A DNA stretch of 64,000 nucleotides from Clostridia bacterium (GTDB lineage Bacteria; Bacillota; Clostridia; Christensenellales; Borkfalkiaceae), in NCBI GenBank assembly GCA_017473605.1, contig JAFUKM010000005.1, positions 1-64,000 on the forward strand, in the 5' to 3' direction. Made by a program: the position numbers and the translations under genes. Every line of letters begins with the position of its first letter. Position 1 is the stretch's first letter. This document shows positions 43,301 to 52,347 of this stretch, piece by piece. Under the pieces are notes generated by a model. It had not been told where the DNA came from, made no database searches, and saw only the letters and a list, made by a program, of their open reading frames with translations.

Positions 43301-43532
43301 CGTAGCGTCTACGTTTAATCTTGTGTTGCTTGTTAGAGGTGTAAACAGTACGACCAGTGAGTGGGCGGCAGATAATACGGGTCATCCGGATATTGTGTTT
43401 ACCAATCAAACATTATTGTCAGACGGTACGATAGCGGGATACCTTCCGTTTAATACGGCAATGATGGCAGGCGGTACCATTACTGATGCGGCGCAATACA
43501 TGTGCGGTTACGTAGAAGTAATGGCGAAATAA
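40320..43532 (+). CDS. InlB-repeat (Listeria-Bacteroides repeat) lipoprotein
   Basis: The 1070-residue protein has a signal peptide and lipobox (INLVGC, Cys near residue 22). Five to six InlB B-type repeats follow (residues about 27-455), each with the G-Y-T-F-x-G-W core (KEGYTFVGWYVD, KTGYTFTGWTVDG, KKGHTFKGWYTD). The C-terminal half carries beta-helix-like runs (VTTNNTTVVNTNIALF, TISNSYLGDCGGAAIHLDDI) similar to pectate-lyase-type right-handed helices. It is probably a surface adhesin or glycan-binding protein. AAAGGAG precedes the ATG; it is the last gene of the operon, followed by a hairpin terminator. Confidence 0.85.
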   Translation: MKKLTRIVASMLALSCINLVGCGDDESYTVTLMDGNTVVDTMEKDKETHLTVPQAPTKEGYTFVGWYVDAALTVPYEPSALTANLILYAKYTPNTMYITFNLNGGQLDVNRVEVKNGQAYQLPTPTKTGYTFTGWTVDGEEFPASGTYNKSNSIRVSANWTINQYTVTFKHNGDIVATQDVEYKDKATAVTTWVDFNEGYEIVGTYTDEAMTQAYDFTQEVTESLTLYVKTQPRTFDITVNQDGDTPLDTTAVYGGAYSLPETPTREGYIFKGYTLNDEPFAASGTYHYTDDILVVATWEKDETFNKSTISFYDGNKEIDSLTKVVEDGSTLAVADLIDAPTKKGHTFKGWYTDSGLQTPYTETIVTDDMKLYAKYEANPYTITVNFDGGTEDETTTDTTKTVDLKYGDTYELPAKPVKNGFKFLGYTYKGEAFAVNGTYTYEDSISVTATWAALDADVDEDGEELLLKKDNYFKERTSQEEQFTYVFVTGKTYNFGGEGSNITEMEIIGADTAATLTDLTLTTTDTVSDFKLRITKDFDGTEYTYERKAKIVDQVSGFAAGNDYLSAWGAGVDRSTNFQDTSKTVANTTMSVGKSNYIPDLSMLNDTNETLSLTDANVVITVTDDGEGTNDYTVSNGAITFGESVEVGSVVEVTYQPKYSLTNQSVSVKLAINDGVNVYDNDSLKSAYGNTAVSEINVLRNIKAVLRDSDYVYKDGVNTGVPINEYKYGVYTRDVAATNDKITVNGNFFKIDGSELPLMNNDVGGRDWSVAGENSYYVNNMQLGIFLYKNEKEDKYFHDGQATFNDLYITGNYVKAQDDGVEYNGKTLLTQSGAYHGIVLRGGTVTTNNTTVVNTNIALFSDGNVSGTDATQQASQWLVNASKLDHSWGNQVYMYHYVKLTISNSYLGDCGGAAIHLDDIAHPKTVTTIESSITMDSDTKVENFLIGTETYFASRGPELVEMAVGMKTAIENQINPNNAGSCTVIKTIGEGETVASTFNLVLLVRGVNSTTSEWAADNTGHPDIVFTNQTLLSDGTIAGYLPFNTAMMAGGTITDAAQYMCGYVEVMAK

Positions 43533-43558
43533 AGAAAGCCGTAACAACCGAATAAAGA

Positions 43559-43597
43559 AACCCGCCCTGCGCGTTTTATGCGTAGGGCGGGTTATTT
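43559..43597 (+). terminator. Terminator after the InlB-repeat gene
   Basis: AACCCGCCCTGCGC (43559-43572) pairs with GCGTAGGGCGGGTT (43580-43593) with one G-T pair. The T-tract is short. Confidence 0.72.
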
Positions 43598-43696
43598 ATG
43601 GGTAAAATCGCGGAAAATTGGCGCGATAGTCGTTTGTTTGATTAAATACCCGATTGTTAAGTAAACGTTACAAAAACGGGCGATAAAGGGGCAATA

Positions 43697-43732
43697 AAGA
43701 AAAACCGCCGCAAGCGAAACGCTTGCGGCGGT
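43697..43732 (-). terminator. Terminator of the large minus-strand lipoprotein gene
   Basis: ACCGCCGCAAGCG (43704-43716) and CGCTTGCGGCGGT (43720-43732) form a 13-bp perfect stem with an AAA loop. The A-run at 43699-43704 gives a U-tract on the minus strand. Confidence 0.85.
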
Positions 43733-43751
43733 GGGTTTTGTTTTTAATTAT

Positions 43752-46700
43752 TTATTCCGCTTGTTTTACGAACGTAATCGTAAGGTTGGTAGCGTCGCTG
43801 TAATCAAGCGTAGCCGTATATGTGATTTCTTCGCCGTCTACCGTTTCTTTTACGGTAATCGTTGCCGTTTTATCGTCGTTGAACGATACGATGTCGTAGG
43901 TAAGCGTTCTCGTTTCTTCGCCGTCTTTCGTGGCGGTAATCGTGCCCCAAGTATCGTTGTCAAGGTTTCCGCCGTCGAACGTGTACGTATAACCGTCCGT
44001 ATCCTTCGCTTCCATTTTATACAGGGAGTCGATTTCCGAACGGACGTACGCTTTATCGCCGAGTACAAACGTGCCTTCCGTCGTCGTTGCCGTCGGGGTC
44101 AGCTTATAATACAGCGTTTTGCCGTCGTACGTATTTTGCGACCACAACATTACCGATTCTACGTTGCCGTTTTCATCCGTATAGATACGGTAGAGATAGG
44201 GGGTAGCGTATTGTTTATACGAGAGCGTTGCCGTACCGTTGCTGTACGAGCTTTGCACGCCGTCGAAAGAAATCGTGAAGTTTGCGTCGGTATTTTGCGT
44301 CCACGTGCCTTGCATAGGGTCTACGCGCGAACAAAGGATATACTCGCCGTAAACAAGGCTCGTGTATTCGGAAAGGGCAAAGCTGTCGAATTCGCCCGTT
44401 GTATTATACAACACGTACATATAATAGGTTACGGGCATATCGTCGATTTCGCAAGAGAAATAGTAGAAATCCGTTTCCAATTTTTCAATCTTAATCTTTT
44501 CGCCTTGGAACGTAGCGTGGATATAGCCGTCCAAATCGGTTGCGCCGATGACGAACGCATTATCCGTAAATGTTCCGCTCAATGCCCAGTTGCCGATGAA
44601 TTCGTTACGGATATACGTTGTGTACGTAACGCCGTTCAACGTAATTTCATAACAAGCTTTTGCGTCGTTGCGTACAATCGAGCCGACTTCTTGCTTATCG
44701 CCGTTGATTATCGTATAAGCGTTTTCTCCCGTCTTTATATAGCCGTACGTTACGGGGGATTGACCTGCAAGCGTTGCAGTCATTTCACCGCCTATCGTAA
44801 GATTGCTCTTACCGTTGAAGGCAAACGAAGATACGTTATTGTTTGCGTCAATCGATACGAAGTCAATGCCCGAGAGCGCGTCTTTACGTTCTAACTTGAT
44901 ATCCGTATTGACCGTGATTTCGTCTTTTATATCGTCGTACGCAATCGTATAACGGGTTCCGTTATAATCGAAGTAACCGTTCAAACCGCCGTTTGTCAAC
45001 GTGTATTCGATACGTTCGCCGTTTAACGTCAACGTACTTACAAAGTTGCCGTTCGTATCGAACGAACCTACGCCGTTAAAGGAAATATCGTCGAACGTTT
45101 CGTTGTTGCTAATCCACACGTTATCAAAGTTATTGACAAGGCGGAAAGCGGAAAGAACGTAGCTGCCGTCAATACTCGTCGGGTCGTACAACGTGACGTA
45201 CATATAATTCGTCAAAATGTCGTGTGTGAAATAGCCGAAGAGTACGTCTTCGTAATACAAGCACAAATACGCCGAGCTTTCGCTTTGCATATACGTTAAA
45301 TCGTACGTGTAGTTCAAGCTTTCGAACGTTACGCTCGCTTCACCTACGCCGCTTGCTTTGATACCGTTAAAGCGCAAAGTGATACCGTTGCTCATCCACT
45401 CGCCTACAAAGCTGTTTTCGCCGTAATAGGTTTCCGTGGTTGCGTTTACATACGTAACTTGCAAATAGCCGTATTCGTCAAAGGTTACTCTTGCGTATTC
45501 GTTGCCTGCGTTGTCTTTCAAAATATACGTTACGTCGTCCGTTGTTTCGTACGTACCCGAAACGAGATTTGCGCGCTCGGAAGACGTGCTTCCGTTCATA
45601 ATATCGCGCGTGTATACGTTGGTATACGCTCTCCAACCGTCGATACCGTCGAAGTAGAATACTTTATTTACGAACGCGGATTTTTGCCACGTGCCTTTTA
45701 CGTTGTTATACGCTTTCAAATCTTCTACGCCGATTTCCGCGCCGGCAACCGTGATTTTGCCGTCCGCGTACGTGTACGTAACGGTTTTGCCGTTTTTCGT
45801 TGCCGTGCCGTCGGGCAGGAATACATATTCGTCTACGTCGGCGCCGTTTTCTACGTAATACGCGCCGAGCTTTTTAAATTCAGTCGCCGTATATGCGCGC
45901 AGGGGAGCGGTTGCCGTGAAGTACGTGCCGTCAAAAATTTCCAAACCGTTTTCCGTTTTGTTCGCTTGGAAATAATAATTTGCATAGCGGTTCATATCGA
46001 ACAGCGTATCTTCGTTAACGCTTTGCTCCGTATCCACTTCGCCCGTGAAATATCTCGCAAGACGCGCGTTTTCGATAATCAGCGCTTCGCCGTCGTATTG
46101 GTAATGGGAAGTCGTCGTCGATTTGCCGTCCGCGCAAACGACGGTGCCGTCTGCGTTGATTTGGATTGTCAACGGCTTTTCCGCTCCTTTTACCGCCAGC
46201 GTGTATTCGCCTACAACGTTCGCGGGGTCGGTAAAGCCCATATACAATACCGTATTTTTCGTCGTAACGTAGGAATAGGGAACGGGTTGGGTGCAGGCTT
46301 CGTCGAAATAGTACCCGAACGACAGGGCGTTATCTTCCGCTGTAAGATACAGGGAAAGGAAACCGTCTACAAATGCCGTTGCAATCGGTACGTACATATC
46401 GGTATAGGAGTATTCTTCGCTTTCTGCGTTGCCTACTTTTATAGCTTTACCGTCTTTATCTATGTATTTTACTACCGTTTTTACCGTTACGCTTTCATCA
46501 GAAGATTCGTAATTGATGGTGGGATAGTCGCTATCCGAAAGGTTCCAGTTATACGATTGCCAACCCATATTCGAAAGGGTGGTTTGCATTGTCGCTTTAT
46601 CGAGAGAACCGATACAATCGCGAACGACGTACTTTCTTGCCGCAACGGAAATGGTGCCGTCTTCGTCGCCGCCGCCAATCGCGTAGTGCGTCTTTTCCGC

Positions 46701-48053
46701 GCTTGCGCCGTCTACCGCTTTCGCCGTAAGGTTACCTACCGCAAAGCAGTCGTTGACTACCGTGTCGTTTTCCGCAAAGCCGACGATACCGCCTGCGTAT
46801 GCGATACAATGTTCGGGAAGATACCCGTCGGTATTCGCCGTCAATTTTACGTCCGCCGTTACGTTACCCGACGAATAGCAGGTGGCTACCGAAGAGTATT
46901 GACCAAGTCCACCGACAATTCCGCCCGTACGGATAGCGCCGCTGACGTTGCCCGTCGAATAAGAGTTATGGATAAACGAAGGGGTAGCGAAGGAGTTGGT
47001 GTACAAATAACCCGCAATACCGCCTGCGTATAACGTCGTACCGCTGACGACTGTTACGTCTACGTCCACGGTGGCATACGCCGTTTCTGCGGTGTAGAAT
47101 TGATTGTATTCCGCCATATATACGCTTTGTTGTACGCCCATCATACCGCCTACGAACGAGAATTCCGTAGAGTCGGCGGAGATATTGATTTCGCCGTTGG
47201 TTGCGTCGCAAAGGTACGCTCTCGTACCGAGCCCGTAACCGATTAAGCCGCCGCAATAGATATTTTTGTTACCTGTTTGGAGATTTGAAGTGGACGCGTT
47301 GATTTCGAAATTGTCGATACGGATACCGTAGAACAAGCCGCTGCTCGTTACCGACATATCCACTTGTACGCAACCGAAAAGACCTACGTAATTTTTGTCG
47401 CTGGCATTGATTTTGAAATTGGAGATGGAATATCTTTCCATTTCGCCCGTTTCGCTGTTGGTAAGACAGGTAAAGCAACCCGTAAAAGGATTGGTATCCG
47501 TGCCGATAACGCCGATTTCTTCACTCTTACAGTCGATATCCGCCGCAAGCACGTATGCCGCGCTGGCATAATTACCTTTGCCTGCGTTTACCTGCTCGGC
47601 AATATATACAAGGTCGATAGGGCGAGAAACGACGTACGCGTCGTCGAAAGCGCCCGTACCTACCATGCTCGATACGTCCTTGAAAATTCCGTCGATGGAT
47701 ACTTCCATATTATCCGATACCGTAACGCTGTATTCTCCGTTCGCTTCGGCAAGAATAACGTTGTTTACCGTTACGGTGGGCGTACCCGTATAGAACGCGC
47801 CTACGTCCAACGAGAAAGAATACGTCGAATCTTTTACCGCCGTCGCAACCCAACAGTCGTTTGATTCGTCGTAGGTAACGTCGTCGCCGACAATCGAGTA
47901 GCCTTCGCCCGCTTCTAACGTAATCGTGCGCGTTTCGCCTTGCGCAGGCGAATTGTTGTTACCGTTTGGCGTTTCGTCTTCGCCGCAACCGATTGCCGCA
48001 AAAGCGCAAGCAGCGGAAAGAGCCAATAAAGACGCAATGGTTAATTTTTTCAT
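43752..48053 (-). CDS. Large lipoprotein with GLUG-like region and repeated beta modules
   Basis: The start at 48053 gives 1433 residues beginning KKLTIASLLALSAACAFAAIGC, a signal peptide with lipobox (AAIGC) behind GGAGTTATTT. An upstream in-frame start would bury the signal peptide. Residues about 110-480 resemble GLUG-type adhesin repeats (FVGGMMGVQQS, YAGGIAGYLYTN, RTGGIVGGLGQYS). The rest contains many copies of a module of roughly 90 residues with the pattern FVGEW..ITLRFNGI followed by a YTYDLTY-like strand. It is probably a surface adhesin or glycan-binding protein. No enzymatic motif is seen. Confidence 0.82.
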   Translation of the reverse strand: MKKLTIASLLALSAACAFAAIGCGEDETPNGNNNSPAQGETRTITLEAGEGYSIVGDDVTYDESNDCWVATAVKDSTYSFSLDVGAFYTGTPTVTVNNVILAEANGEYSVTVSDNMEVSIDGIFKDVSSMVGTGAFDDAYVVSRPIDLVYIAEQVNAGKGNYASAAYVLAADIDCKSEEIGVIGTDTNPFTGCFTCLTNSETGEMERYSISNFKINASDKNYVGLFGCVQVDMSVTSSGLFYGIRIDNFEINASTSNLQTGNKNIYCGGLIGYGLGTRAYLCDATNGEINISADSTEFSFVGGMMGVQQSVYMAEYNQFYTAETAYATVDVDVTVVSGTTLYAGGIAGYLYTNSFATPSFIHNSYSTGNVSGAIRTGGIVGGLGQYSSVATCYSSGNVTADVKLTANTDGYLPEHCIAYAGGIVGFAENDTVVNDCFAVGNLTAKAVDGASAEKTHYAIGGGDEDGTISVAARKYVVRDCIGSLDKATMQTTLSNMGWQSYNWNLSDSDYPTINYESSDESVTVKTVVKYIDKDGKAIKVGNAESEEYSYTDMYVPIATAFVDGFLSLYLTAEDNALSFGYYFDEACTQPVPYSYVTTKNTVLYMGFTDPANVVGEYTLAVKGAEKPLTIQINADGTVVCADGKSTTTSHYQYDGEALIIENARLARYFTGEVDTEQSVNEDTLFDMNRYANYYFQANKTENGLEIFDGTYFTATAPLRAYTATEFKKLGAYYVENGADVDEYVFLPDGTATKNGKTVTYTYADGKITVAGAEIGVEDLKAYNNVKGTWQKSAFVNKVFYFDGIDGWRAYTNVYTRDIMNGSTSSERANLVSGTYETTDDVTYILKDNAGNEYARVTFDEYGYLQVTYVNATTETYYGENSFVGEWMSNGITLRFNGIKASGVGEASVTFESLNYTYDLTYMQSESSAYLCLYYEDVLFGYFTHDILTNYMYVTLYDPTSIDGSYVLSAFRLVNNFDNVWISNNETFDDISFNGVGSFDTNGNFVSTLTLNGERIEYTLTNGGLNGYFDYNGTRYTIAYDDIKDEITVNTDIKLERKDALSGIDFVSIDANNNVSSFAFNGKSNLTIGGEMTATLAGQSPVTYGYIKTGENAYTIINGDKQEVGSIVRNDAKACYEITLNGVTYTTYIRNEFIGNWALSGTFTDNAFVIGATDLDGYIHATFQGEKIKIEKLETDFYYFSCEIDDMPVTYYMYVLYNTTGEFDSFALSEYTSLVYGEYILCSRVDPMQGTWTQNTDANFTISFDGVQSSYSNGTATLSYKQYATPYLYRIYTDENGNVESVMLWSQNTYDGKTLYYKLTPTATTTEGTFVLGDKAYVRSEIDSLYKMEAKDTDGYTYTFDGGNLDNDTWGTITATKDGEETRTLTYDIVSFNDDKTATITVKETVDGEEITYTATLDYSDATNLTITFVKQAE

Positions 48054-48162
48054 AAATAACTCCGTATTTGCTCCTGTAAAAAGGAGCGGATTTTCTGTTT
48101 TCGGGGGATGGCTCGTCCGCTTGATAAGCAACGCGCAATACCCCATTTAACGATACTTCTCT

Positions 48163-48191
48163 ATTATACTATATATCCTGAAAAAACACAA
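48163..48191 (-). promoter_or_regulatory. Probable promoter of the large minus-strand lipoprotein gene
   Basis: On the minus strand TATAAT (48168-48163) follows TTGTGT (48191-48186) after 17 bases. The -35 is weak. Confidence 0.5.
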
Positions 48192-48265
48192 GAATTTTTT
48201 AACGGTTTTCGTTGTTTTTATATGATTTCACAAAGGAAAAACTTGTTTGCGCTTTTTGTAATCGC

Positions 48266-48294
48266 TTGACAGGCGGAAAAAGATAGTATATAAT
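48266..48294 (+). promoter_or_regulatory. Consensus promoter of the membrane redox operon
   Basis: TTGACA (48266-48271) and TATAAT (48289-48294) have a 17-base spacer, 49 bases before the first start codon. Confidence 0.88.
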
Positions 48295-48343
48295 GTTATT
48301 ATATACTGTAAAACTTTGCAAGAAATAGAAAAAAGGGGTCTTT

Positions 48344-49162
48344 ATGACGGATAAGACGAAAAACAATTTACGTAAGGGCGTCGGTTTATTTTTAAGCGTT
48401 TGGACGGTGCTTGTCGGCGTTGCGTTTATCGTACAGGTATGGCGTATTTACGGATTGGGCGACAATCCGTTCACGGTAGACAGTATCGGTGCATACTTTC
48501 GCCAAATCGCCGTGCCCGTATACATTTGGCTGGCTGCGGTGGTTATCGGCGGCGTTCTTTTGTTGGCGTTCCCCGTCCCCCAAAAAAAAGTAACGCCGTA
48601 TATTGATTTGAAGTGCACGCTTGCGCGGTTGAACAAGCGTTTGCCCGAAAGCGGCGAAGAAGCGAAAAAATTACAAAAGAAACGGCTTGTGGCGCAATGG
48701 ATTTGCGTTGTTGCCGCTATGGCTTGCGCAGTGATTGCATTGGTGTATATGGTCGCCGATTACCAACTGTCGGCAACGAGCGGCTTTTTTGCTGAACATA
48801 CGGAAGCGGAGCGCCTTTTGCGCGCTTTGATATGGTTTATAGCCGCGGCGGCGCTGGCGATTGCTACGGCGTATTTCGTACAGGGAACGTATAAAAAAGA
48901 AATTGCTTTTGCGAAATCGGAAATCGCCGCAAACGCAAAAAACGGAGTGAAAGTTACGGCGCAAGCGGAAAGAGTAACGCTTAAAGACGTGCTTTTGAAA
49001 AAGTTTGCTTTTATGCAATCGAAATGGTTTACCCTTGGGTTGCGGATAGTTATCGGCGTTTTGGGTGTCGTATTCATTATTACGGGAATTTTTAACGGCG
49101 GTATGAAAGCAGTTCTCTATAAGGCGATTACCATATGTTCGCAATGTATCGGGATAGGTTGA
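48344..49162 (+). CDS. Membrane protein with C-terminal CXXC tail (CD1871A-like)
   Basis: The 272-residue protein has about five hydrophobic segments (near residues 13-32, 52-72, 117-137, 160-180 and 228-250) and ends KAITICSQCIGIG, which resembles the short CD1871A-type CXXC proteins encoded beside membrane ferredoxins in Clostridia. The two cysteines would sit at or near the membrane surface. The rest of the protein has no known family. It is the first gene of a three-gene operon with the NapH/CcoG-like and TlpA-like proteins, which suggests a trans-membrane thiol or electron relay. Confidence 0.75.
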   Translation: MTDKTKNNLRKGVGLFLSVWTVLVGVAFIVQVWRIYGLGDNPFTVDSIGAYFRQIAVPVYIWLAAVVIGGVLLLAFPVPQKKVTPYIDLKCTLARLNKRLPESGEEAKKLQKKRLVAQWICVVAAMACAVIALVYMVADYQLSATSGFFAEHTEAERLLRALIWFIAAAALAIATAYFVQGTYKKEIAFAKSEIAANAKNGVKVTAQAERVTLKDVLLKKFAFMQSKWFTLGLRIVIGVLGVVFIITGIFNGGMKAVLYKAITICSQCIGIG

Positions 49163-49172
49163 GGTGCGTAAG

Positions 49173-50192
49173 ATGAAAAAGTTTTTTGGGAAAATCAAAA
49201 ATTGGTTTATCAGTCATGCGCCTACCAAGCGTAGAATTATCCAACTGTATTCCGCGCTTTTACATAATGCGTATTTGAAAGGCTTTATCACGGGGGATAT
49301 GTATAAGGGTTCAACGAAGAACGTTTGCTTTCCCGGATTGAACTGCTATTCCTGTCCCGGCGCTATTGGCGCATGTCCGCTCGGCTCGCTCCAAAACGCT
49401 TTGGGAGAATCAAGCGTTAGAACGCCTACGTACGTGCTTGGGATTTTAGCGCTTTTTGCGTTGATGCTCGGTAGAACGATTTGCGGTTGGCTGTGTCCCG
49501 TCGGACTTGGACAGGATTTATTGTATAAAATCAAAACGCCTAAAATCAAGAAAAGCAAGGCGACGCGCGTTTTATCCTATTTAAAGTATTTTATGCTGAT
49601 TGTGCTGGTCGTTATCGTGCCTTTGATGTTCGCTGTGCCGGGTTTTTGCGAATATATTTGTCCCGCAGGGACGGTTGCGGGGATTTTGTCTTTCCCCAAT
49701 AATCCAGATTGGCTCGCAGACTTAGGACCGTTCTTTACGTGGAAATTTACCCTGCTTATTGTCATTATCGTATTGAGTATCTTTTGTTACCGTACGTTTT
49801 GCCGTTTCTTGTGTCCGCTGGGCGCGTTGTACGGATTCTTTAATAAAATTGCGCTTTTGGGCGTAAAATTGGATAAAAACAAGTGTACCGATTGCGGGCT
49901 TTGCCAAGGCGTTTGTCCTATGGATATCAAAAAGGTGGGCGACCACGAGTGTATAAGCTGTGGTAAGTGCATTTCCGTATGTCCGGCAAAAGCTATTTCG
50001 TGGAAAGGTTCTAAATTGTTCGTAAGAAAGAACGATACGGATATGCCTGCGCAAGCGGAAAGCGCGAACTTGCTCGGTATGGTAAAACCTAAGGAAGAAG
50101 CCGTGGAAAACGTTGCGCCCGAAACGACGGTACAAACGGACAAAATTGCGGAAAATACGGCTTCGGAGGTGAAAACCGATGAAGAAGTTTAA
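49173..50192 (+). CDS. NapH/CcoG-like membrane 4Fe-4S protein
   Basis: The 339-residue protein has membrane segments interleaved with Cys-Pro motifs: CYSCPGAIGACPLG, ICGWLCPVG, CEYICPAG and CRFLCPLG. Two ferredoxin motifs follow (CTDCGLCQGVCPMD and CISCGKCISVCP). The layout is that of NapH/RdxA-type electron carriers. The ATG at 49173 is chosen over GTG at 49164 because GAGGTG, which contains that GTG, is the ribosome site. Its 3' end overlaps the TlpA-like gene by 14 bases. It probably passes electrons through the membrane to the thioredoxin-like protein or to the CXXC tail protein. Confidence 0.88.
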   Translation: MKKFFGKIKNWFISHAPTKRRIIQLYSALLHNAYLKGFITGDMYKGSTKNVCFPGLNCYSCPGAIGACPLGSLQNALGESSVRTPTYVLGILALFALMLGRTICGWLCPVGLGQDLLYKIKTPKIKKSKATRVLSYLKYFMLIVLVVIVPLMFAVPGFCEYICPAGTVAGILSFPNNPDWLADLGPFFTWKFTLLIVIIVLSIFCYRTFCRFLCPLGALYGFFNKIALLGVKLDKNKCTDCGLCQGVCPMDIKKVGDHECISCGKCISVCPAKAISWKGSKLFVRKNDTDMPAQAESANLLGMVKPKEEAVENVAPETTVQTDKIAENTASEVKTDEEV

Positions 50193-50841
50193 GACGTGGA
50201 ATTGGTGGAAAATAGGCGCTTGTACGCTTGCGGGCGGCATGCTGTGCGGCGCGTTGGTGTATTATAACTTTATTTATAAAAACGCTTCGGAACAGGGCGA
50301 CGGGTTTACTCCCGCCAAGGTGGGCGACGCTTGTCCCGATTTTACCGTGGATTACGTATACAGCGGTAAGAACGGAAAAATGGTGATTGATGAGAGTAAG
50401 TCTTTTACTCTTTCCGAACAAAAAGGGAAAGTGGTTGTGCTTAATTTTTGGACGACGTATTGTCAGCCCTGTAAGGTGGAAATACCGCACTTTAACGAGT
50501 TATACGAAAAGTACGCCGACGACGGATTGGAAATGGCGATTTTAAACGGGGAATTCGATTATACGGCGCAATCGTTGCTCGATGATAAAGTGAATAAAAA
50601 TGACCCCAAGAAATCGGACGACGATTACGATAAATATTATCAAGCTTGGCAAAATTACGGTTGTACGTTTGCAAGATTCGAAGAGGATAACGATATCCTT
50701 TCGATGTTTGACGTCAGCACCAAAGTGCCCGTAACGATTGTCGTGGATAGGGAAGGGGTAATCATCTATATGGCTGCGGCGTCTTTGACGTACGAACGAT
50801 TGGAAGAGATTGTCTTGCCGGCGCTTGCCTTAGAAGAATAA
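50179..50841 (+). CDS. TlpA-like membrane-anchored thioredoxin
   Basis: The 220-residue protein has an N-terminal anchor helix (WWKIGACTLAGGMLCGALVYY) and an AhpC/TlpA-type redoxin domain with catalytic Cys pair in NFWTTYCQPCKVEIPHF, plus the cis-Pro region STKVPVTIVVDREG. A 30-residue insertion rich in Asp/Lys (about residues 135-160) is unusual. It is an extracytoplasmic disulfide reductase or thiol oxidoreductase supplied by the upstream membrane ferredoxin. It ends at a bidirectional terminator. Confidence 0.88.
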   Translation: MKKFKTWNWWKIGACTLAGGMLCGALVYYNFIYKNASEQGDGFTPAKVGDACPDFTVDYVYSGKNGKMVIDESKSFTLSEQKGKVVVLNFWTTYCQPCKVEIPHFNELYEKYADDGLEMAILNGEFDYTAQSLLDDKVNKNDPKKSDDDYDKYYQAWQNYGCTFARFEEDNDILSMFDVSTKVPVTIVVDREGVIIYMAAASLTYERLEEIVLPALALEE

Positions 50842-50849
50842 AACAAAAT

Positions 50850-50885
50850 AAAAACAAGCCTTTTTGCAAAGGCTTGTTTTTATTT
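50850..50885. terminator. Bidirectional terminator between redox operon and lipoprotein operon
   Basis: AAAAACAAGCCTTT (50850-50863) and AAAGGCTTGTTTTT (50868-50881) pair perfectly around TTGC and serve both convergent operons. Confidence 0.92.
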
Positions 50886-50897
50886 ATTTCGTTTGTT

Positions 50898-52334
50898 TTA
50901 TTGCGTAATTTCCGTTGCGGTAACGGTATAATCGCCTGCCGTACGGGCTTTGAATACAAGTGTAATACCGCCAGCGGGAACGTCTAAGGGTACGGTAAAG
51001 CCGTTTCCATCCGTGCCGTGGTTTTTGCCGTTAACGTATAAGATTAAACCCTCCGAGCCGACAAACGTATATTGGGTTGCCGTTTCACTATTTAATTTAT
51101 AATATACGTTGGTAGTGGTCGCGGAAACGGTGTTTTCGCCGTCTGCCAATATCAAAGGATATCCTTCTGAACCTTGTACCTGTAATTCGTAATAGTAACA
51201 GGGTGCAAGCCAATAATTTGATTTGTCGACGGTAACGCCTTCTTCAAAGATAGGGGGTTTAATGCTTACATAATAATTTAAAAACGTAAATAATTCTTGA
51301 TTGACGGGGTACATACCGTCCGAATTCGTTACGTTCATATAGCAAAGCATTTTATCATCACCTTCAACGGGTACGGGGTCTTTTGCCGTATTTCCATTTT
51401 CATCTACGGGATAATACATATCCGCACCGTTGTTCATAATGAAATCAACGTAGTTATTGATAAGGTAATCGCCGTTGTCCGCTATACCTGTTTGCAAGGA
51501 AAGGTTATTGCCTTCGTATTGAATCGTGGCGAACGTCGCGCTTTCGAAAAGTCGAGTGGGAGTGTCGGTCAATTTAACCCAAATCACGGGCGCAGTATTG
51601 TCGTTTTTGTTGCCGTAACGATAGAAACCTTTTGCTGTCTTTTCTTCGCCTGTTTCTAAATCGGTAAACGTCATTTCGTAGTCTTCGTCGTAAAAATACG
51701 AAGGGGATTCCGAAATGAGCCAAGGCGTTTCTGTAACGGCGTATTCGCTAGAATAGTTTTGTGCCTTCCCAACGATTTCTTGCGCGGTAACAGACGTTAT
51801 AATTTGCTCAGGTTCTCTTAACGGGTCGCCGACGCGCTCAAAGCGGATTTTTACAATTCCGTCGACGGTTGACGAGATTTTATATGTGGCTCTCCAATAT
51901 TCGTTGAAATGCGTTGTCGAGCAATGCACGTAGGAATATAAAGTGCCGTCTTCTTGCACCGTTGCAGGGTAGGTGTTGGGCGAGATATAATGTTCACTTG
52001 CATCACATCTTTCAATAGTAAGCCCTGTTTTCTCTTCCAACGTAGTCAGCGCGTATTGACCCGCTTGGCTTACCGAGAAAGAATAATAGCGCGTTTTTCC
52101 TGCTTGCAGCGAGATTTCGTAATATCCCTCTACGCCTTGGTAACGGTTGAATTCGCTACCCGGCGTTTCCGTAGAAGTAGCGTCGTACGTAAATGCCTGA
52201 TAGGTAATCTCGTCGCCGCCCGAGGGGGTGTCGTCCGTGGGAGGGGGTTCTTCTCCGCATGCCGTCATCAAAACGCAAGGTGCTGCCAGCATAAGCGCAA
52301 GGAGCAAAGTGGTGGTTTTTTTCCAAAGTTTCAT
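50898..52334 (-). CDS. Lipoprotein with PPC-like beta domain
   Basis: The 478-residue protein has a signal peptide and lipobox (LMTAC). Its first domain has a bacterial pre-peptidase-like pattern (GYYEISLQAGKTRYYSFSVSQAGQYALTT). The remainder is not recognised and contains the strand-rich repeats TDTPTRLFESATF and QGSEGYPLILADG. It follows the redoxin lipoprotein gene by 13 bases on the minus strand. Possibly a surface protein working with that redoxin. Confidence 0.75.
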   Translation of the reverse strand: MKLWKKTTTLLLALMLAAPCVLMTACGEEPPPTDDTPSGGDEITYQAFTYDATSTETPGSEFNRYQGVEGYYEISLQAGKTRYYSFSVSQAGQYALTTLEEKTGLTIERCDASEHYISPNTYPATVQEDGTLYSYVHCSTTHFNEYWRATYKISSTVDGIVKIRFERVGDPLREPEQIITSVTAQEIVGKAQNYSSEYAVTETPWLISESPSYFYDEDYEMTFTDLETGEEKTAKGFYRYGNKNDNTAPVIWVKLTDTPTRLFESATFATIQYEGNNLSLQTGIADNGDYLINNYVDFIMNNGADMYYPVDENGNTAKDPVPVEGDDKMLCYMNVTNSDGMYPVNQELFTFLNYYVSIKPPIFEEGVTVDKSNYWLAPCYYYELQVQGSEGYPLILADGENTVSATTTNVYYKLNSETATQYTFVGSEGLILYVNGKNHGTDGNGFTVPLDVPAGGITLVFKARTAGDYTVTATEITQ

Positions 52335-52347
52335 AATGTTCTCCGAA

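Noticed and set aside
45459..47033. 524-codon + strand open frame inside the large minus-strand lipoprotein gene
   Set aside because: No ribosome site or recognisable domain, and it is fully antisense to a repeat-containing lipoprotein.
48054..48146. Upstream in-frame start for the large minus-strand lipoprotein
   Set aside because: It would put 31 residues ahead of a clear signal peptide and lipobox. GGAG lies before the 48053 start.
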